Below, piece by piece: positions 1 to 9,401 of a stretch of DNA of 64,000 bases (position 1 is its first letter; every line of letters starts with the position of its first letter). The stretch lies in assembly GCA_902363255.1 (NCBI GenBank), contig CABIZO010000001.1:688821-752820 (forward strand), given 5' to 3'. The notes beneath the pieces were generated by a model. That model ran no database searches, was not told the origin of the DNA, and saw only the letters and a program-made list of their open reading frames with translations. Position numbers and translations under genes: made by a program. This DNA is from Peptostreptococcaceae bacterium. GTDB taxonomy: Bacteria > Bacillota > Clostridia > Peptostreptococcales > Peptostreptococcaceae.

Positions 1-78
1 AAAGAAATCATATTATTGATTATTAATAAATAATAATATAGAATTTGAGATAGGGTCATTATTGATAAGGAGGTAAAC

Positions 79-642
79 ATGAATTTAAGAAAAGAAATAG
101 AAAATTATTTACCATATAACTGCGAAGAAGAAAAAGACAAAGAGATAATGATAAAATATATGGATACTTTTGATGATGTACTCACTAGAAAGAATGAGAT
201 CGGCCATTTTACCTCATCTTGCTGGATAGTAAATAAAGAAATGACAAAAGTACTTATGGCTTATCATAATATTTATGACTCTTGGGCATGGACGGGTGGA
301 CATGCAGATGGTGATGAGGATTTACTTCATGTTTCATTAAAAGAAGCTAAAGAAGAAACTGGTCTTGAGAATATAATTCCTTTATCTCAGGATATTTTTT
401 CTTTAGAAGTTCTTGGAGTTGATGGTCATATAAAAAAAGGTAAATATGTGTCATCTCATATTCATTTAAATGTTACTTTTTTACTTTGTGCTGACGAAAC
501 AGAAATGACACATATTAAAGCTGATGAAAATAGTGGAGTCGAATGGTTTGAGTTAGAAGAAGCAGTTAAAGCTAGTAATGAGCCCTATATGAAAAAAATC
601 TATAGCAAACTTAATAAGAAGTTAGAATATTTAAAAAAATAA
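79..642 (+). CDS. Nudix hydrolase
   Basis: Nudix-family pyrophosphohydrolase of 187 aa; substrate unknown. The Nudix box runs from about residue 74 to 96 (GHADGDE then KEAKEETGL). It keeps the Gly, the first Glu and the metal-binding EExG core, but the usual Arg of the REUxEE motif is Lys. The long N-terminal part before the box (about 70 residues) resembles Nudix proteins acting on activated metabolites rather than MutT. An AAGGAGG site lies 5-6 nt before the ATG. The next gene, an aminopeptidase, starts 13 nt downstream, so the two are probably co-transcribed. Specificity cannot be read from the sequence. Confidence 0.9.
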   Translation: MNLRKEIENYLPYNCEEEKDKEIMIKYMDTFDDVLTRKNEIGHFTSSCWIVNKEMTKVLMAYHNIYDSWAWTGGHADGDEDLLHVSLKEAKEETGLENIIPLSQDIFSLEVLGVDGHIKKGKYVSSHIHLNVTFLLCADETEMTHIKADENSGVEWFELEEAVKASNEPYMKKIYSKLNKKLEYLKK

Positions 643-655
643 AGGTGGTTTGAAT

Positions 656-2434
656 ATGATTAATGACAGAATTGAAAAATTAAGAAGTGTTATGAAAGAA
701 AAAAACATATTTGCTTATATAATTCCATCAGCAGATTATCATCAAAGTGAGTATGTAGGAGAATTCTTTAAAGGAAGACAATTTATATCAGGGTTTACTG
801 GTTCAGCTGGTACTGTAGTTATAACTCCAGAAAAAGCTATACTTTGGACAGATGGAAGATATTTCTTACAGGCTGAAAAAGAATTATCAACATCTTGTGT
901 AGAACTTTATAAAATGGGAGAAGAAAACGTTCCTACAACTTTTGAATACATAGAAAATGAAGTTCCAGCAGGTTCTAAAATTGGATTTGATGGAAGAGCT
1001 ATAAGTGCAGCAATGGGAGCTGGATTAGAAGTAAGTTTAACTAAGAAAAATATAACTATATCTTATGAAGGTGACTTATTAGATGAAGTATGGGAAGATA
1101 GACCAGCTTTATCTGATGCAAAAGCATTTTTATTAGATGTTAAATACAGCGGAGAAGATTTCACTAGCAAAATATCTAGAGTTAGAAACTCTATGAAAGA
1201 ATGTGGAGCAACAACTCATATATTAACAAGTTTAGATGATATAGCTTGGTTATTTAATATAAGAGGTGGAGATGTTAAATACAATCCGGTTGTCCTTTCT
1301 TATGCAGTAGTTACTTTCGACAAAGCTATATTATTTGTTGATGAAAATAAACTAAATGATGAAATAAAAGCAAGCTTTGGTGAAGAAGTAGTTGAAATAA
1401 AAGGATACTTTGAGATAGACGAGTTTGTTAAAACTATAGAAAAAGAAGAAGTAGTTTTAATTGATAGCAACAAAATAAACTATACAATATTAAAAAATAT
1501 ACCAGAAGGTGTTAAAATAGTTAATTCTATGAATCCTTCTACAATATTTAAAGCAGAAAAAAATCCTGTGGAAATAGAAAATACAAAACAAGCTCATATA
1601 AGAGATGGTATTGCTGTAACTAAGTTTATGTACTGGTTAAAAAATAACATAGGAAAAATAGAAATAACTGAAATAAGTGCAGCAGATAAAATGACTGAAC
1701 TTAGAAAAGAGCAAGGGCAATTTATAGAACCAAGTTTCGCATCTATAGCTGGATATGCTGCTAATGGAGCAATAGTTCACTACAGTGCTACAGAAGAAAG
1801 TAATACAACACTTGAACCAAAAGGATTATTCTTATTAGATTCAGGTGGACAATACTTCGATGGAACTACTGATATAACTAGAACTTTTGCTTTAGGACAA
1901 ATTACAGAAGAAGAAAAATCTAACTTTACATCAGTTGCTAGGGCTATGATCAGATTATCTCAAGCTAAATTCTTATATGGAGTAAATGGATATTACTTAG
2001 ATATATTAGCTAGAGGAATCATGTGGGAACAAAATCTTAACTATAACCACGGAACAGGTCATGGTATAGGACATGTATTAAATGTTCACGAAGCTCCAAA
2101 TGGTTTCAGATGTGATAATAGAAACTTAGCTACATTAGAAGAAGGAATGATAACTACTAATGAGCCAGGGTTCTACAAAGCAGGTTCTCATGGGATAAGA
2201 TTAGAAAACGAAATGCTTTGTAAAAAAGGTGTAAAAAATGAATACGGTCAATTTATGGAATTTGAACCATTAACAATAGCTCCAATAGATTTAGATGCAA
2301 TAAACGTTGATCTTATGAAAGAAGACGAAAAAGCATACTTAAACGAATATCATAAAATGGTATTTGATACAGTTAGCCCATTCTTAACAGAGGAAGAAGC
2401 TGAGTGGTTAAAAGGATATACTAGAGCTATATAA
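656..2434 (+). CDS. pepP: Xaa-Pro aminopeptidase (M24B family)
   Basis: Cytosolic metallopeptidase that removes an N-terminal residue preceding proline. At 592 aa it has the three-domain length of the eukaryotic APP1-like class (two creatinase-type N-terminal domains plus the pita-bread domain). All five metal ligands are visible: D395 and D406 in the LLDSGG...TTDITR segment, H469 in GTGHGIGH, E503 in TNEPGFY and E517 in RLENE. Their spacing is the same as in human XPNPEP1. A TTG at 650 is possible, but it sits only 1 nt from the GGTGG ribosome site, so I chose the ATG at 656. It follows the Nudix gene closely and ends before a strong hairpin terminator. Confidence 0.93.
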   Translation: MINDRIEKLRSVMKEKNIFAYIIPSADYHQSEYVGEFFKGRQFISGFTGSAGTVVITPEKAILWTDGRYFLQAEKELSTSCVELYKMGEENVPTTFEYIENEVPAGSKIGFDGRAISAAMGAGLEVSLTKKNITISYEGDLLDEVWEDRPALSDAKAFLLDVKYSGEDFTSKISRVRNSMKECGATTHILTSLDDIAWLFNIRGGDVKYNPVVLSYAVVTFDKAILFVDENKLNDEIKASFGEEVVEIKGYFEIDEFVKTIEKEEVVLIDSNKINYTILKNIPEGVKIVNSMNPSTIFKAEKNPVEIENTKQAHIRDGIAVTKFMYWLKNNIGKIEITEISAADKMTELRKEQGQFIEPSFASIAGYAANGAIVHYSATEESNTTLEPKGLFLLDSGGQYFDGTTDITRTFALGQITEEEKSNFTSVARAMIRLSQAKFLYGVNGYYLDILARGIMWEQNLNYNHGTGHGIGHVLNVHEAPNGFRCDNRNLATLEEGMITTNEPGFYKAGSHGIRLENEMLCKKGVKNEYGQFMEFEPLTIAPIDLDAINVDLMKEDEKAYLNEYHKMVFDTVSPFLTEEEAEWLKGYTRAI

Positions 2435-2453
2435 TAATATATATTTAGATAGA

Positions 2454-2485
2454 AATAAGTCTCTTTAATCAGAGACTTATTTTTA
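2454..2485. terminator. Bidirectional Rho-independent terminator
   Basis: Perfect 11-bp stem (AATAAGTCTCT with AGAGACTTATT), 6-nt loop, flanked by A and T runs. It separates pepP from the convergent hydrolase gene. An almost identical copy lies at 3573-3605. Confidence 0.85.
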
Positions 2486-2523
2486 TACTTTAAAACTTAA
2501 ATTTATATTATTTAAATTAATGA

Positions 2524-3459
2524 TTAAGAAACGTATTGCTCTACAAAATCTTCTATTGTTAGCCAGTAAAGAAAAGGTGCAATTAAATCTGAATTTGCAT
2601 GTTCAGCTCCTTCAACAGTTAATTTTTCCTTTGGTGAATTAGTGGCATTATACAACTTATCCATCATATAATAAGGAACAAATTTATCACTATCACCATG
2701 AATATAAAGAATAGGTACAGTAGATTTTTTCACAGCTTCCAAAGCAGAACCCTCCTTTAAAGAATATCCAGCTTTTAATTGGGTAACAATATTAGTAACA
2801 TTTAGTATATAGGAAGATTGTACACTTAAATAGGTTTCTAGTTCATAACTAAACTCATCCCAAATTGAAGTATAAGCACAATCAGCCACAATAGCTTTTA
2901 CATTAGACGGTAAATTTTCACCGGAAGCCATTAAAACAGTGGCTGCACCCATGGAAGTACCATGAAGAACTATTTCAGAATTTTGATTGTCTTTAATTAT
3001 AAATTTAATCCAGTTTATTATATCTAGTCTATCTTTCCATCCCATACCGATATATTCACCTTCACTTTTTCCATGGCCTCTTAAATCTGGAATTAAAACA
3101 TTATATCTCATTTCATAAAAGTATTTTGCCTTAGCACTCATTAATTGACCACTTCCACCGTAACCATGAACAACGATTGCCCACTTGTTAGTGTTTCCGT
3201 TTTGAGTTACTACATAAGCATGTAGTTTTAGACCGTCAGAAGATTCAATATAACTTTCTGTATAATTAGATTCATCTGCAAGCCATTTTTCATTATCTCT
3301 TAATTTATCGCCCTTATGATCTGCATAAACTATATCTTTTGAATAATTAGCATTTAATGCTAGATTATAAAAGAATACTCCTATTAAAGAGCTAACCCCT
3401 ATAGATCCAATCAACAAGATTAGTAAAAGGGTTATTATTATTTTCTTAATTCTCTTCAT
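2524..3459 (-). CDS. Membrane-anchored alpha/beta hydrolase (paralogue 1)
   Basis: Serine hydrolase of 311 aa with one N-terminal membrane segment (about residues 5-28) and an extracytoplasmic alpha/beta-hydrolase domain, similar in layout to Bacillus YqkD. Visible motifs are the oxyanion region VVHGYGG, the nucleophile elbow GTSMG, the acid in YIHGDSDKF and the histidine in GAEHAN. The substrate is unknown. The reading frame opens 15 nt upstream, but GGGGG lies 8 nt before the ATG at 3459, so that ATG is the likely start. It is the first of three tandem paralogues on this strand (with 4064-5008 and 5153-6091). Confidence 0.85.
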   Translation of the reverse strand: MKRIKKIIITLLLILLIGSIGVSSLIGVFFYNLALNANYSKDIVYADHKGDKLRDNEKWLADESNYTESYIESSDGLKLHAYVVTQNGNTNKWAIVVHGYGGSGQLMSAKAKYFYEMRYNVLIPDLRGHGKSEGEYIGMGWKDRLDIINWIKFIIKDNQNSEIVLHGTSMGAATVLMASGENLPSNVKAIVADCAYTSIWDEFSYELETYLSVQSSYILNVTNIVTQLKAGYSLKEGSALEAVKKSTVPILYIHGDSDKFVPYYMMDKLYNATNSPKEKLTVEGAEHANSDLIAPFLYWLTIEDFVEQYVS

Positions 3460-3572
3460 ACATAATACCCCCATAAAGATATAAGAAATATATTATCATA
3501 GGTTGACTAGACTTTGGTCTAGTATCATTTGGTATAAAGTATAAATAATGTAATATTTTCATAAAATAAAAA

Positions 3573-3605
3573 AATAAGTCTCTTTAATTAGAAACTTATT
3601 TTTTT
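3573..3605. terminator. Rho-independent terminator
   Basis: 11-bp stem (AATAAGTCTCT with AGAAACTTATT, one G-T pair) flanked by A and T runs. On the minus strand it overlaps the stop codon of the BFD-protein gene. It nearly duplicates the terminator at 2454-2485. Confidence 0.75.
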
Positions 3606-3823
3606 AGTGATTTATAAACTAGATACTCAACAGATGAGTTACATTTTCCACAAGCAGTTCCAGCTTTTGTAGTTTTTCTAATATCATTTATTCCGTGGCA
3701 TCCATTATTTAGAGCATCCATAATATCATGATTTGTAACACTATAGCATGAACAAATTTCCTTAGTTTTATTTGAATTTTCTAGTTTAAATTTTTTATAT
3801 TTTTTTATTAATTTATTGAACAT
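3596..3823 (-). CDS. Small BFD-type [2Fe-2S]-binding protein
   Basis: A 75-aa protein with a basic N-terminus (KLIKKYKKFKLE) followed by a bacterioferritin-associated-ferredoxin-like domain. The cysteine pattern CSC, about 33 residues, then CGKC is that of the Fer2_BFD family, where four Cys bind a [2Fe-2S] cluster. The ORF extends upstream to a TTG at 3868, but a GGGG site 10 nt from the ATG at 3823 favours the shorter form. It lies between two hydrolase paralogues with its own terminator; no functional link to them is evident. A role in iron or electron handling is inferred from the family only. Confidence 0.7.
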   Translation of the reverse strand: MFNKLIKKYKKFKLENSNKTKEICSCYSVTNHDIMDALNNGCHGINDIRKTTKAGTACGKCNSSVEYLVYKSLKK

Positions 3824-3983
3824 AAGTTTATTACCCCAAAAGAATTTATATGAATATTTTATACCCAATTATGGATTCATATATCATATTAAATAAAATA
3901 TTAATACAGATCATATATTTTTATTTGGTAAAGAAATCCAAAGATTATTTTGACAATAAGAATTAAATCATTTAAAAAAAGAG

Positions 3984-4036
3984 AAGGAACTGATACATAC
4001 TAAATTTAAATAATTAGTATAACAGTTCCTTTTTAA
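3984..4036 (-). terminator. Terminator of hydrolase paralogue 2
   Basis: Imperfect hairpin: outer stem AAGGAACTG/CAGTTCCTT (3984-3992 with 4023-4031) and inner stem ATACTA/TAGTAT. On the minus strand it is followed by CTCTTTTTTT. Confidence 0.65.
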
Positions 4037-4063
4037 TATAGAATCTTTGTTATCTATAACATA

Positions 4064-5008
4064 TTATTTACTCATATATTTATCTAAAAAATCGCTTATT
4101 GTATTCCAATAAAGATCAGGATTAACTAAGTCAGCTTTTCCGTGGCCAGCGTTTTTCACAGTAAGTTTGCTTTTTTCTGAATTTGTAGCATTATAAAGTT
4201 CATCCATCATATAATATGGAACAAAATCATCTTTATCTCCATGAATATAAAGAATTGGAGTTTTTGATTTTTCTACTTGTTCAATAGGAGAAGCATCTTT
4301 AAGTGAATATCCAGCTCTAACCATTGTTACTATATTAGAAAGATTCATTACAGGGAATGATGGCAAATTAAATAAAGCTTTTAATTGATAAGTAAACTCA
4401 TCCCAAACTGAAGTATAGCCACAATCCGCAACAATGCCTTTAACATTATCAGGCAAATCTTCTCCAGATACAGATAAAACAGTGGCAGACCCCATAGATG
4501 TACCATGTAAAACTATTTCTGAATTAGGGTTATTTTTAAGTATAAAATCAATCCAGTCAATTATATCAAGTCTATCATCCCATCCCATTCCAATATAATC
4601 ACCTTCACTTTTTCCATGTCCTCTTAAGTCGGGAACTAAAACATTATATCCCATTTCATAAAAATGTTTAGCTTTAGAACTGACTAATTCGCCTTCTGAA
4701 GTATAGCCATGAACTACAATAGCCCATTTATTAGTTTTAGTTTTATTTATTATTTCATAGCCATGTAGTTTTAAATTATCAAAAGAGTTTATATATTTAT
4801 CTGAATAATTTGAGTCTTTTATTAACCAATCTACATCTTCTTTTATCTCTCCTTCAGTGTCATCGTCATCTCCAAATATCATATCTTTTGATGTAAATGG
4901 ATTAATAGCTAAGTCATAAAAATAATTTCCTATAAAAACACCTGAGCCAATAGTTATTAATAATAAAATTACAGTTAAACTTATTATAATTTTTTTCTTT
5001 TTATTCAT
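4064..5008 (-). CDS. Membrane-anchored alpha/beta hydrolase (paralogue 2)
   Basis: A 314-aa paralogue of the neighbouring hydrolases: N-terminal membrane anchor after a KKKK cluster, then VVHGYTSEG, DLRGHGKSEG, the nucleophile elbow GTSMG, the acid in YIHGDKDDF and the histidine in NAGHGKA. An acidic stretch (GDDDDTEGE) follows the anchor and is absent from the other two. AAGGAG lies 7 nt before the ATG at 5008; a TTG 6 nt upstream is too close to the ribosome site. The active domain is expected outside the membrane. Substrate unknown. Confidence 0.85.
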   Translation of the reverse strand: MNKKKKIIISLTVILLLITIGSGVFIGNYFYDLAINPFTSKDMIFGDDDDTEGEIKEDVDWLIKDSNYSDKYINSFDNLKLHGYEIINKTKTNKWAIVVHGYTSEGELVSSKAKHFYEMGYNVLVPDLRGHGKSEGDYIGMGWDDRLDIIDWIDFILKNNPNSEIVLHGTSMGSATVLSVSGEDLPDNVKGIVADCGYTSVWDEFTYQLKALFNLPSFPVMNLSNIVTMVRAGYSLKDASPIEQVEKSKTPILYIHGDKDDFVPYYMMDELYNATNSEKSKLTVKNAGHGKADLVNPDLYWNTISDFLDKYMSK

Positions 5009-5103
5009 ATTCAATCTCCTTGTATATTAAACCTAGAGAATATACTACCATAAAAATATATATTTTGAAATACGAAATATATGAAAATAAAAATAAAATA
5101 CGA

Positions 5104-5136
5104 AAAATAACTGGAAATAAAAATTTCCAATTATTT
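5104..5136 (-). terminator. Terminator of hydrolase paralogue 3
   Basis: Hairpin with arms AATAACTGGAAAT and ATTTCCAATTATT. On the minus strand it ends in a T-rich run (TTATTTTTC). Confidence 0.55.
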
Positions 5137-5152
5137 TTAAAAAGTAACCTAT

Positions 5153-6091
5153 CTATTCTTTAATGTATTCTTTAAGATATTTGCTTATGCTTGACCAATA
5201 TAAATGAGGCTGAGCTAAATCTGAATTAGCGTGTTCACCGCCTTTTATAGCTACTTTCTTCTTCTTAGAACTAGTAGAATTATATAATTCATTCATCATG
5301 GAAATAGGAACAAAATTGTCAGAATCACCATGAATATAAAGGATAGGTATTTTTGATTTTTTTACTGCATTAATGGCAGATGCATTTTTTAGAGAATATC
5401 CAGCTCTTAGTTCAGTAGCAATGTTAGTAAAAGTAATTATATGGAATGAAGAAGTACTAAGATAATTTGTTATCTCATAATCAAAAATGTCATATACAGA
5501 AGTATATGCGCAATCAGATATTATGGCTTTTACATTGGAAGGTAAATTTTCTCCTGAAGCCATTAGAACTGTAGAACCACCCATAGATGTACCATAAAGA
5601 ACTATTTCAGACTTACTATCATAGCTTGTTATGGTATCAATCCAACTAATTATATCAAGTCTATCATTCCAACCCATTCCAATATAATCTCCTTGGCTTT
5701 TACCGCTTCCTCTTAAATCTGGAACTAAAATATTATATCCCATAGTATAAAAGCAAAGCGCCTTTCGACTAGTTAATTTTCCCTCTTCTCCATATCCATG
5801 AACTATAATAGCCCACTTAGATGTTTTTTCAGGTTGTTCAACAACATATGAATGTAATTTTAAATTGTCAAATGAATTTATGTATTTATCTTCATAATGA
5901 GAATTTTTTATTAGCCAGTTTTCATTATAATCGGAAGTTTCATAGGTATAAGCAGCATAGATTGCATTTTTAGAAGAATTAGCACTTATTATTACATTGT
6001 AAAGTAAATTTCCAATAAAGGTGCCAATGCTAACCGTAGCTATTAGAAAGATTGCTAAAATTGATAATAGAAATTTTTTAAATTTTTTCAT
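5153..6091 (-). CDS. Membrane-anchored alpha/beta hydrolase (paralogue 3)
   Basis: A 312-aa third paralogue with membrane anchor, IVHGYGEEG, DLRGSGKSQG, nucleophile elbow GTSMGG, acid in YIHGDSDNF and histidine in GGEHANS. The His in the DLRGHG loop of the other two is Ser here (DLRGSG). A GTG at 6106 could open the frame, but GGTGGG about 10 nt before the ATG at 6091 favours the latter, as in paralogue 1. The triad is intact. It is divergent from the oxidoreductase operon that starts at 6331. Confidence 0.84.
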   Translation of the reverse strand: MKKFKKFLLSILAIFLIATVSIGTFIGNLLYNVIISANSSKNAIYAAYTYETSDYNENWLIKNSHYEDKYINSFDNLKLHSYVVEQPEKTSKWAIIVHGYGEEGKLTSRKALCFYTMGYNILVPDLRGSGKSQGDYIGMGWNDRLDIISWIDTITSYDSKSEIVLYGTSMGGSTVLMASGENLPSNVKAIISDCAYTSVYDIFDYEITNYLSTSSFHIITFTNIATELRAGYSLKNASAINAVKKSKIPILYIHGDSDNFVPISMMNELYNSTSSKKKKVAIKGGEHANSDLAQPHLYWSSISKYLKEYIKE

Positions 6092-6330
6092 AATACATAA
6101 TCCCACCTTGAAATTATAAAATACAGAATCGTAATGATGTGAAAATTTATTATTAGTTTAAATATATAGTTAATTGTAGTAATGATGTTTCATTTTTTCA
6201 AGTAAAATAACTTACATAAAGGTCGAAATAAAAACTAACTATTTTAGTAGAAAAATATATGGAAAGTATCAAGAAGTAAAATAAAATTGTGATACACTTA
6301 TATCAATAAGTTAAAAATGGGGTGAATAAA

Positions 6331-7800
6331 GTGAATGATACATATGACGTTGTGATTATTGGAGGAGGAGTTGTCGGAAGCTCTATTGCAAGAGAACTTT
6401 CTAGATATAAATTAAATACATGTGTATTGGAAAAAGAATTAGATGTTTGCTTAGAAACTAGTGGTAGAAATTCTGGAGTTTTGCATGCAGGATTTAATAA
6501 TAAATCAGGATCTTTAATGGCTAAGTTTTGTGTAGAAGGAAATCAAAATTTTGATGAAGTGGCAAAAGAATTAGATATTTCTTTTAAAAGGAGTGGAAAA
6601 TTAGTAGTTGGCTTTACTGAAGAAGATAAAGAAAAATTAATGAAAATGAAAGAGCAAGGTGAAGCAAATGGTGTGATAGGATTGGAAATTATAAATAAAG
6701 ATAAAATTAAAGAATTATTGCCATTTGTTCAAGGAAACTTTGCATTGTATTCTCCAAGTACAGGAATTCTAAATCCTTTTATTTATACTATCGCTATGGC
6801 AGAAAATGCTGTTGAAAATGGAGTAAACTATTTTTTAGATAACGAAGTACTGAGTATAAAAAGATCACTATACAAAGATGAAAATATATATGAAATTAAA
6901 ACAAATAAAGGAATTTATAAATCACGATGGATAATAAACTCTGCAGGACTTAATAGTGATAAGATTGGAAGAATGATGGGGATAGAAGAATACACAATAC
7001 ATCCATGTAGGGGAGAATATTTTATATTAGATCAAAAGGTAGGTAAGTTATTAAATATGCCAGCGTACCCAGTTCCAAATCCAAAGGCTGGAGGACTTGG
7101 TATACATTTAACTCCTTCTATTGATGGGAACGTGTTTATTGGACCGAGTAGTGAATATATAGAGGAAAAAGATGATTATTCTGTAACTAAAGATGTTATG
7201 GATTTATTAATAAAAGATGGAGGAAGAATTTTTCCTCATATTAAAAAAGAACATTTCATAAGAAACTTCTCAGGAATTAGACCAAAACTGGTAGGAAAAG
7301 ATCAAGGTGGATATGATGATTTCAAAATAGAATTAAGAGAAAACATACCAAATTTTATAAACTTAATAGGAATTGAATCACCAGGACTTACAAGTGCAGT
7401 GCCTATTGCAAAATATGTAGTAAATTTATTATCTCAAAAAGAGAATCTTAAAGAAAATCCAGACTTTAATAAATATAGAAAAGGTATTACAAGTTTTAAA
7501 GAACAACCAATAGAAATAAAAAGAAAGTTAATAGAAGAAGATCAAAATTACGGTGAAGTAATCTGTAGATGTGAAACAATTACAAAGGCTGAAATATTAC
7601 AAGCAATCAATAATCCACTAGGAGTGGAGACTGTAACAGGTATAAAATACAGAACTCGTGCCATGATGGGAAGATGTCAAGGCGGATACTGTCAAACTAG
7701 AATAACAAAATTGATAAAAGAAATTAAAAATAAAAAAGAGGAAGAGATACTCTACTGCAGAAAAAATTCAAATATGTTTGTAGGGAAGGTGAGAGTATAA
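6331..7800 (+). CDS. GlpA-like FAD-dependent oxidoreductase with C-terminal BFD [2Fe-2S] domain
   Basis: A 489-aa flavoprotein of the glycerol-3-phosphate dehydrogenase/DAO family. The N-terminal FAD-binding motif is VVIIGGGVVGSS and the DAO core runs to about residue 365. The last 100 residues hold a BFD-like cluster domain (ICRCET, then MGRCQGGYC), the arrangement of anaerobic GlpA. GTG at 6331 has GGGGTG 6 nt upstream; a GTG at 6322 overlaps that site. The gene overlaps the next oxidoreductase by one base and forms a three-gene operon ending with a DUF1667 protein. Oxidation of glycerol-3-phosphate or a related 2-hydroxy substrate is inferred; no glpK or glpF is present here. Confidence 0.8.
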   Translation: MNDTYDVVIIGGGVVGSSIARELSRYKLNTCVLEKELDVCLETSGRNSGVLHAGFNNKSGSLMAKFCVEGNQNFDEVAKELDISFKRSGKLVVGFTEEDKEKLMKMKEQGEANGVIGLEIINKDKIKELLPFVQGNFALYSPSTGILNPFIYTIAMAENAVENGVNYFLDNEVLSIKRSLYKDENIYEIKTNKGIYKSRWIINSAGLNSDKIGRMMGIEEYTIHPCRGEYFILDQKVGKLLNMPAYPVPNPKAGGLGIHLTPSIDGNVFIGPSSEYIEEKDDYSVTKDVMDLLIKDGGRIFPHIKKEHFIRNFSGIRPKLVGKDQGGYDDFKIELRENIPNFINLIGIESPGLTSAVPIAKYVVNLLSQKENLKENPDFNKYRKGITSFKEQPIEIKRKLIEEDQNYGEVICRCETITKAEILQAINNPLGVETVTGIKYRTRAMMGRCQGGYCQTRITKLIKEIKNKKEEEILYCRKNSNMFVGKVRV

Positions 7801-9035
7801 TGGCTATAAAAAAAGATGTTGTAATTATTGGTGGGGGCCCTGCAGGTCTTGCTTCTGCTGTGAAATTAAAAGAATGTGGAATAGAGGATATAGTGATAAT
7901 TGAAAGGGAGAAGAAGTTAGGAGGAATACTTAGGCAATGTATTCATGATGGTTTTGGATTAACTAGATTTAAAGAAACTTTAAGTGGACCAGAATATGCT
8001 CAGAGATTTATTGATGAAGTAAATAAAAAAAATATTGAATATATAACTGATACGACAGTAATAGATTTAACTCACGATAAAAAAGTAATTGTTGTAAATA
8101 AAAATGGGCTATTAGAATATGAAGCTAAAGCGGTTATTCTAGCAATGGGGTGCAGAGAAAGAACTAGAGGCGCTATAAGTATTCCTGGTAGTAGGCCAGC
8201 TGGTGTATATACTGCAGGAGTTGCTCAATCTTATATAAATTTACAAAATACAATGGTTGGTAAAAAAGTAATTATATTAGGATCTGGAGATATAGGACTA
8301 ATAATGGCAAGACGTATGACTCTAGAAGGTGCAAAAGTAGAAGCTGTATTTGAAATACTACCTTATGCCAGTGGGCTTCCTAGAAATATTCAACAATGTT
8401 TAAATGATTATAATATTCCTTTATATTTAAGTCATACAGTGACTAAGATAAAAGGTAAATCAAGAATAGAAGGAATTACTGTAAGTGAAGTAGATGAAAA
8501 TATGCAAATAATAGAAGGAACAGAAAAGGATTATGATTGCGATACTTTAATTCTATCTGTAGGATTAATTCCAGAAAATGAATTATCATTGAAGGCAGGG
8601 GTTGAATTGGATAATAATACAAAAGGCCCTATTATAAATGAAAATTATGAAACAAGTTTGGATGGTATTTTTGTGGCAGGAAATGTTCTTCATGTTCATG
8701 ACCTAGTTGATTTTGTTTCTTTGGAAGGTGAAAGGTTAGCTAAGTCAGTAGCCAAATATATAGATGGTAATAAGCTTGAAAAATGTGAAATAAATATAGA
8801 GAAAGATAATAATGTCGGACATACAATACCTCAAAAAATTAGTGGAGAAAATAATTTTGTTTTATCTTTGAGAGTTAGAAAACCTATTAAAAATGCTGTA
8901 ATAGAAGTATTACAAGATGATAATATTATAAAATCTGTGAAAATGAAAAAGGCCATCCCAGCAGAAATGATTCAAATGGAAATAAGTAAGGATTACATAA
9001 AATCTAAATCAGATTTAAAGGTGGTGGTAAAATGA
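7800..9035 (+). CDS. NAD(P)/FAD-dependent oxidoreductase, operon partner of the GlpA-like protein
   Basis: A 411-aa pyridine-nucleotide-disulfide-oxidoreductase-fold flavoprotein: FAD-binding motif VVIIGGGPAGLAS at the N-terminus, second nucleotide-binding motif VIILGSGDIGLI near residue 160, and the FVAGNVLHVHD segment that closes the FAD site. No redox CxxC pair is visible in the first domain, so it is an oxidoreductase subunit rather than a thioredoxin reductase. It starts within the stop codon of the upstream gene (TAATG) and its own stop overlaps the next ATG (ATGA), so the three genes are translationally coupled. It probably passes electrons between the GlpA-like subunit and a pyridine nucleotide. 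Confidence 0.8.
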   Translation: MAIKKDVVIIGGGPAGLASAVKLKECGIEDIVIIEREKKLGGILRQCIHDGFGLTRFKETLSGPEYAQRFIDEVNKKNIEYITDTTVIDLTHDKKVIVVNKNGLLEYEAKAVILAMGCRERTRGAISIPGSRPAGVYTAGVAQSYINLQNTMVGKKVIILGSGDIGLIMARRMTLEGAKVEAVFEILPYASGLPRNIQQCLNDYNIPLYLSHTVTKIKGKSRIEGITVSEVDENMQIIEGTEKDYDCDTLILSVGLIPENELSLKAGVELDNNTKGPIINENYETSLDGIFVAGNVLHVHDLVDFVSLEGERLAKSVAKYIDGNKLEKCEINIEKDNNVGHTIPQKISGENNFVLSLRVRKPIKNAVIEVLQDDNIIKSVKMKKAIPAEMIQMEISKDYIKSKSDLKVVVK

Positions 9036-9394
9036 AAAAAATATTTACTTGTATAATATGTCCAAATGGTTGTGAAATAGAGGTAGAGTTGGATAATGAT
9101 ACAATTGCTAAAATTGAAGGAGCAACTTGTAAAAAAGGTAAAGAATACGTGAATCAAGAAATAACAAATCCTCGAAGAAATATAGCCACTTCAGTAAAAG
9201 TTTTAAATGGGGATTTAGATATAGTTAGTGTTAGATTAAATAAAAGTATACCGAAGAGTATGATATTTGATGTTATGAAAGAAATTAAGGCTTTAGAAGT
9301 AAATGCTCCAGTAAAAATTGGGGACACAATTAAATCGAACATTTTAAATTTAGATGTGGATGTTATAGCAACTAAAAATATAGATTTAATATAA
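9032..9394 (+). CDS. DUF1667 protein, third subunit of the GlpA-like operon
   Basis: A 120-aa protein of the DUF1667 family, which commonly accompanies this pair of flavoproteins in clostridia. It begins with a cysteine cluster (CIICPNGC, then CKKG at about residue 33) likely to hold an iron-sulfur or metal centre; the rest is a small beta-rich domain. The ATGA overlap with the preceding gene and the terminator just after it show that it closes the operon. Its biochemical role is not established; the genetic coupling suggests a small electron-transfer or maturation subunit. Confidence 0.8.
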   Translation: MKKIFTCIICPNGCEIEVELDNDTIAKIEGATCKKGKEYVNQEITNPRRNIATSVKVLNGDLDIVSVRLNKSIPKSMIFDVMKEIKALEVNAPVKIGDTIKSNILNLDVDVIATKNIDLI

Positions 9395-9401
9395 ATAAAA
9401 T

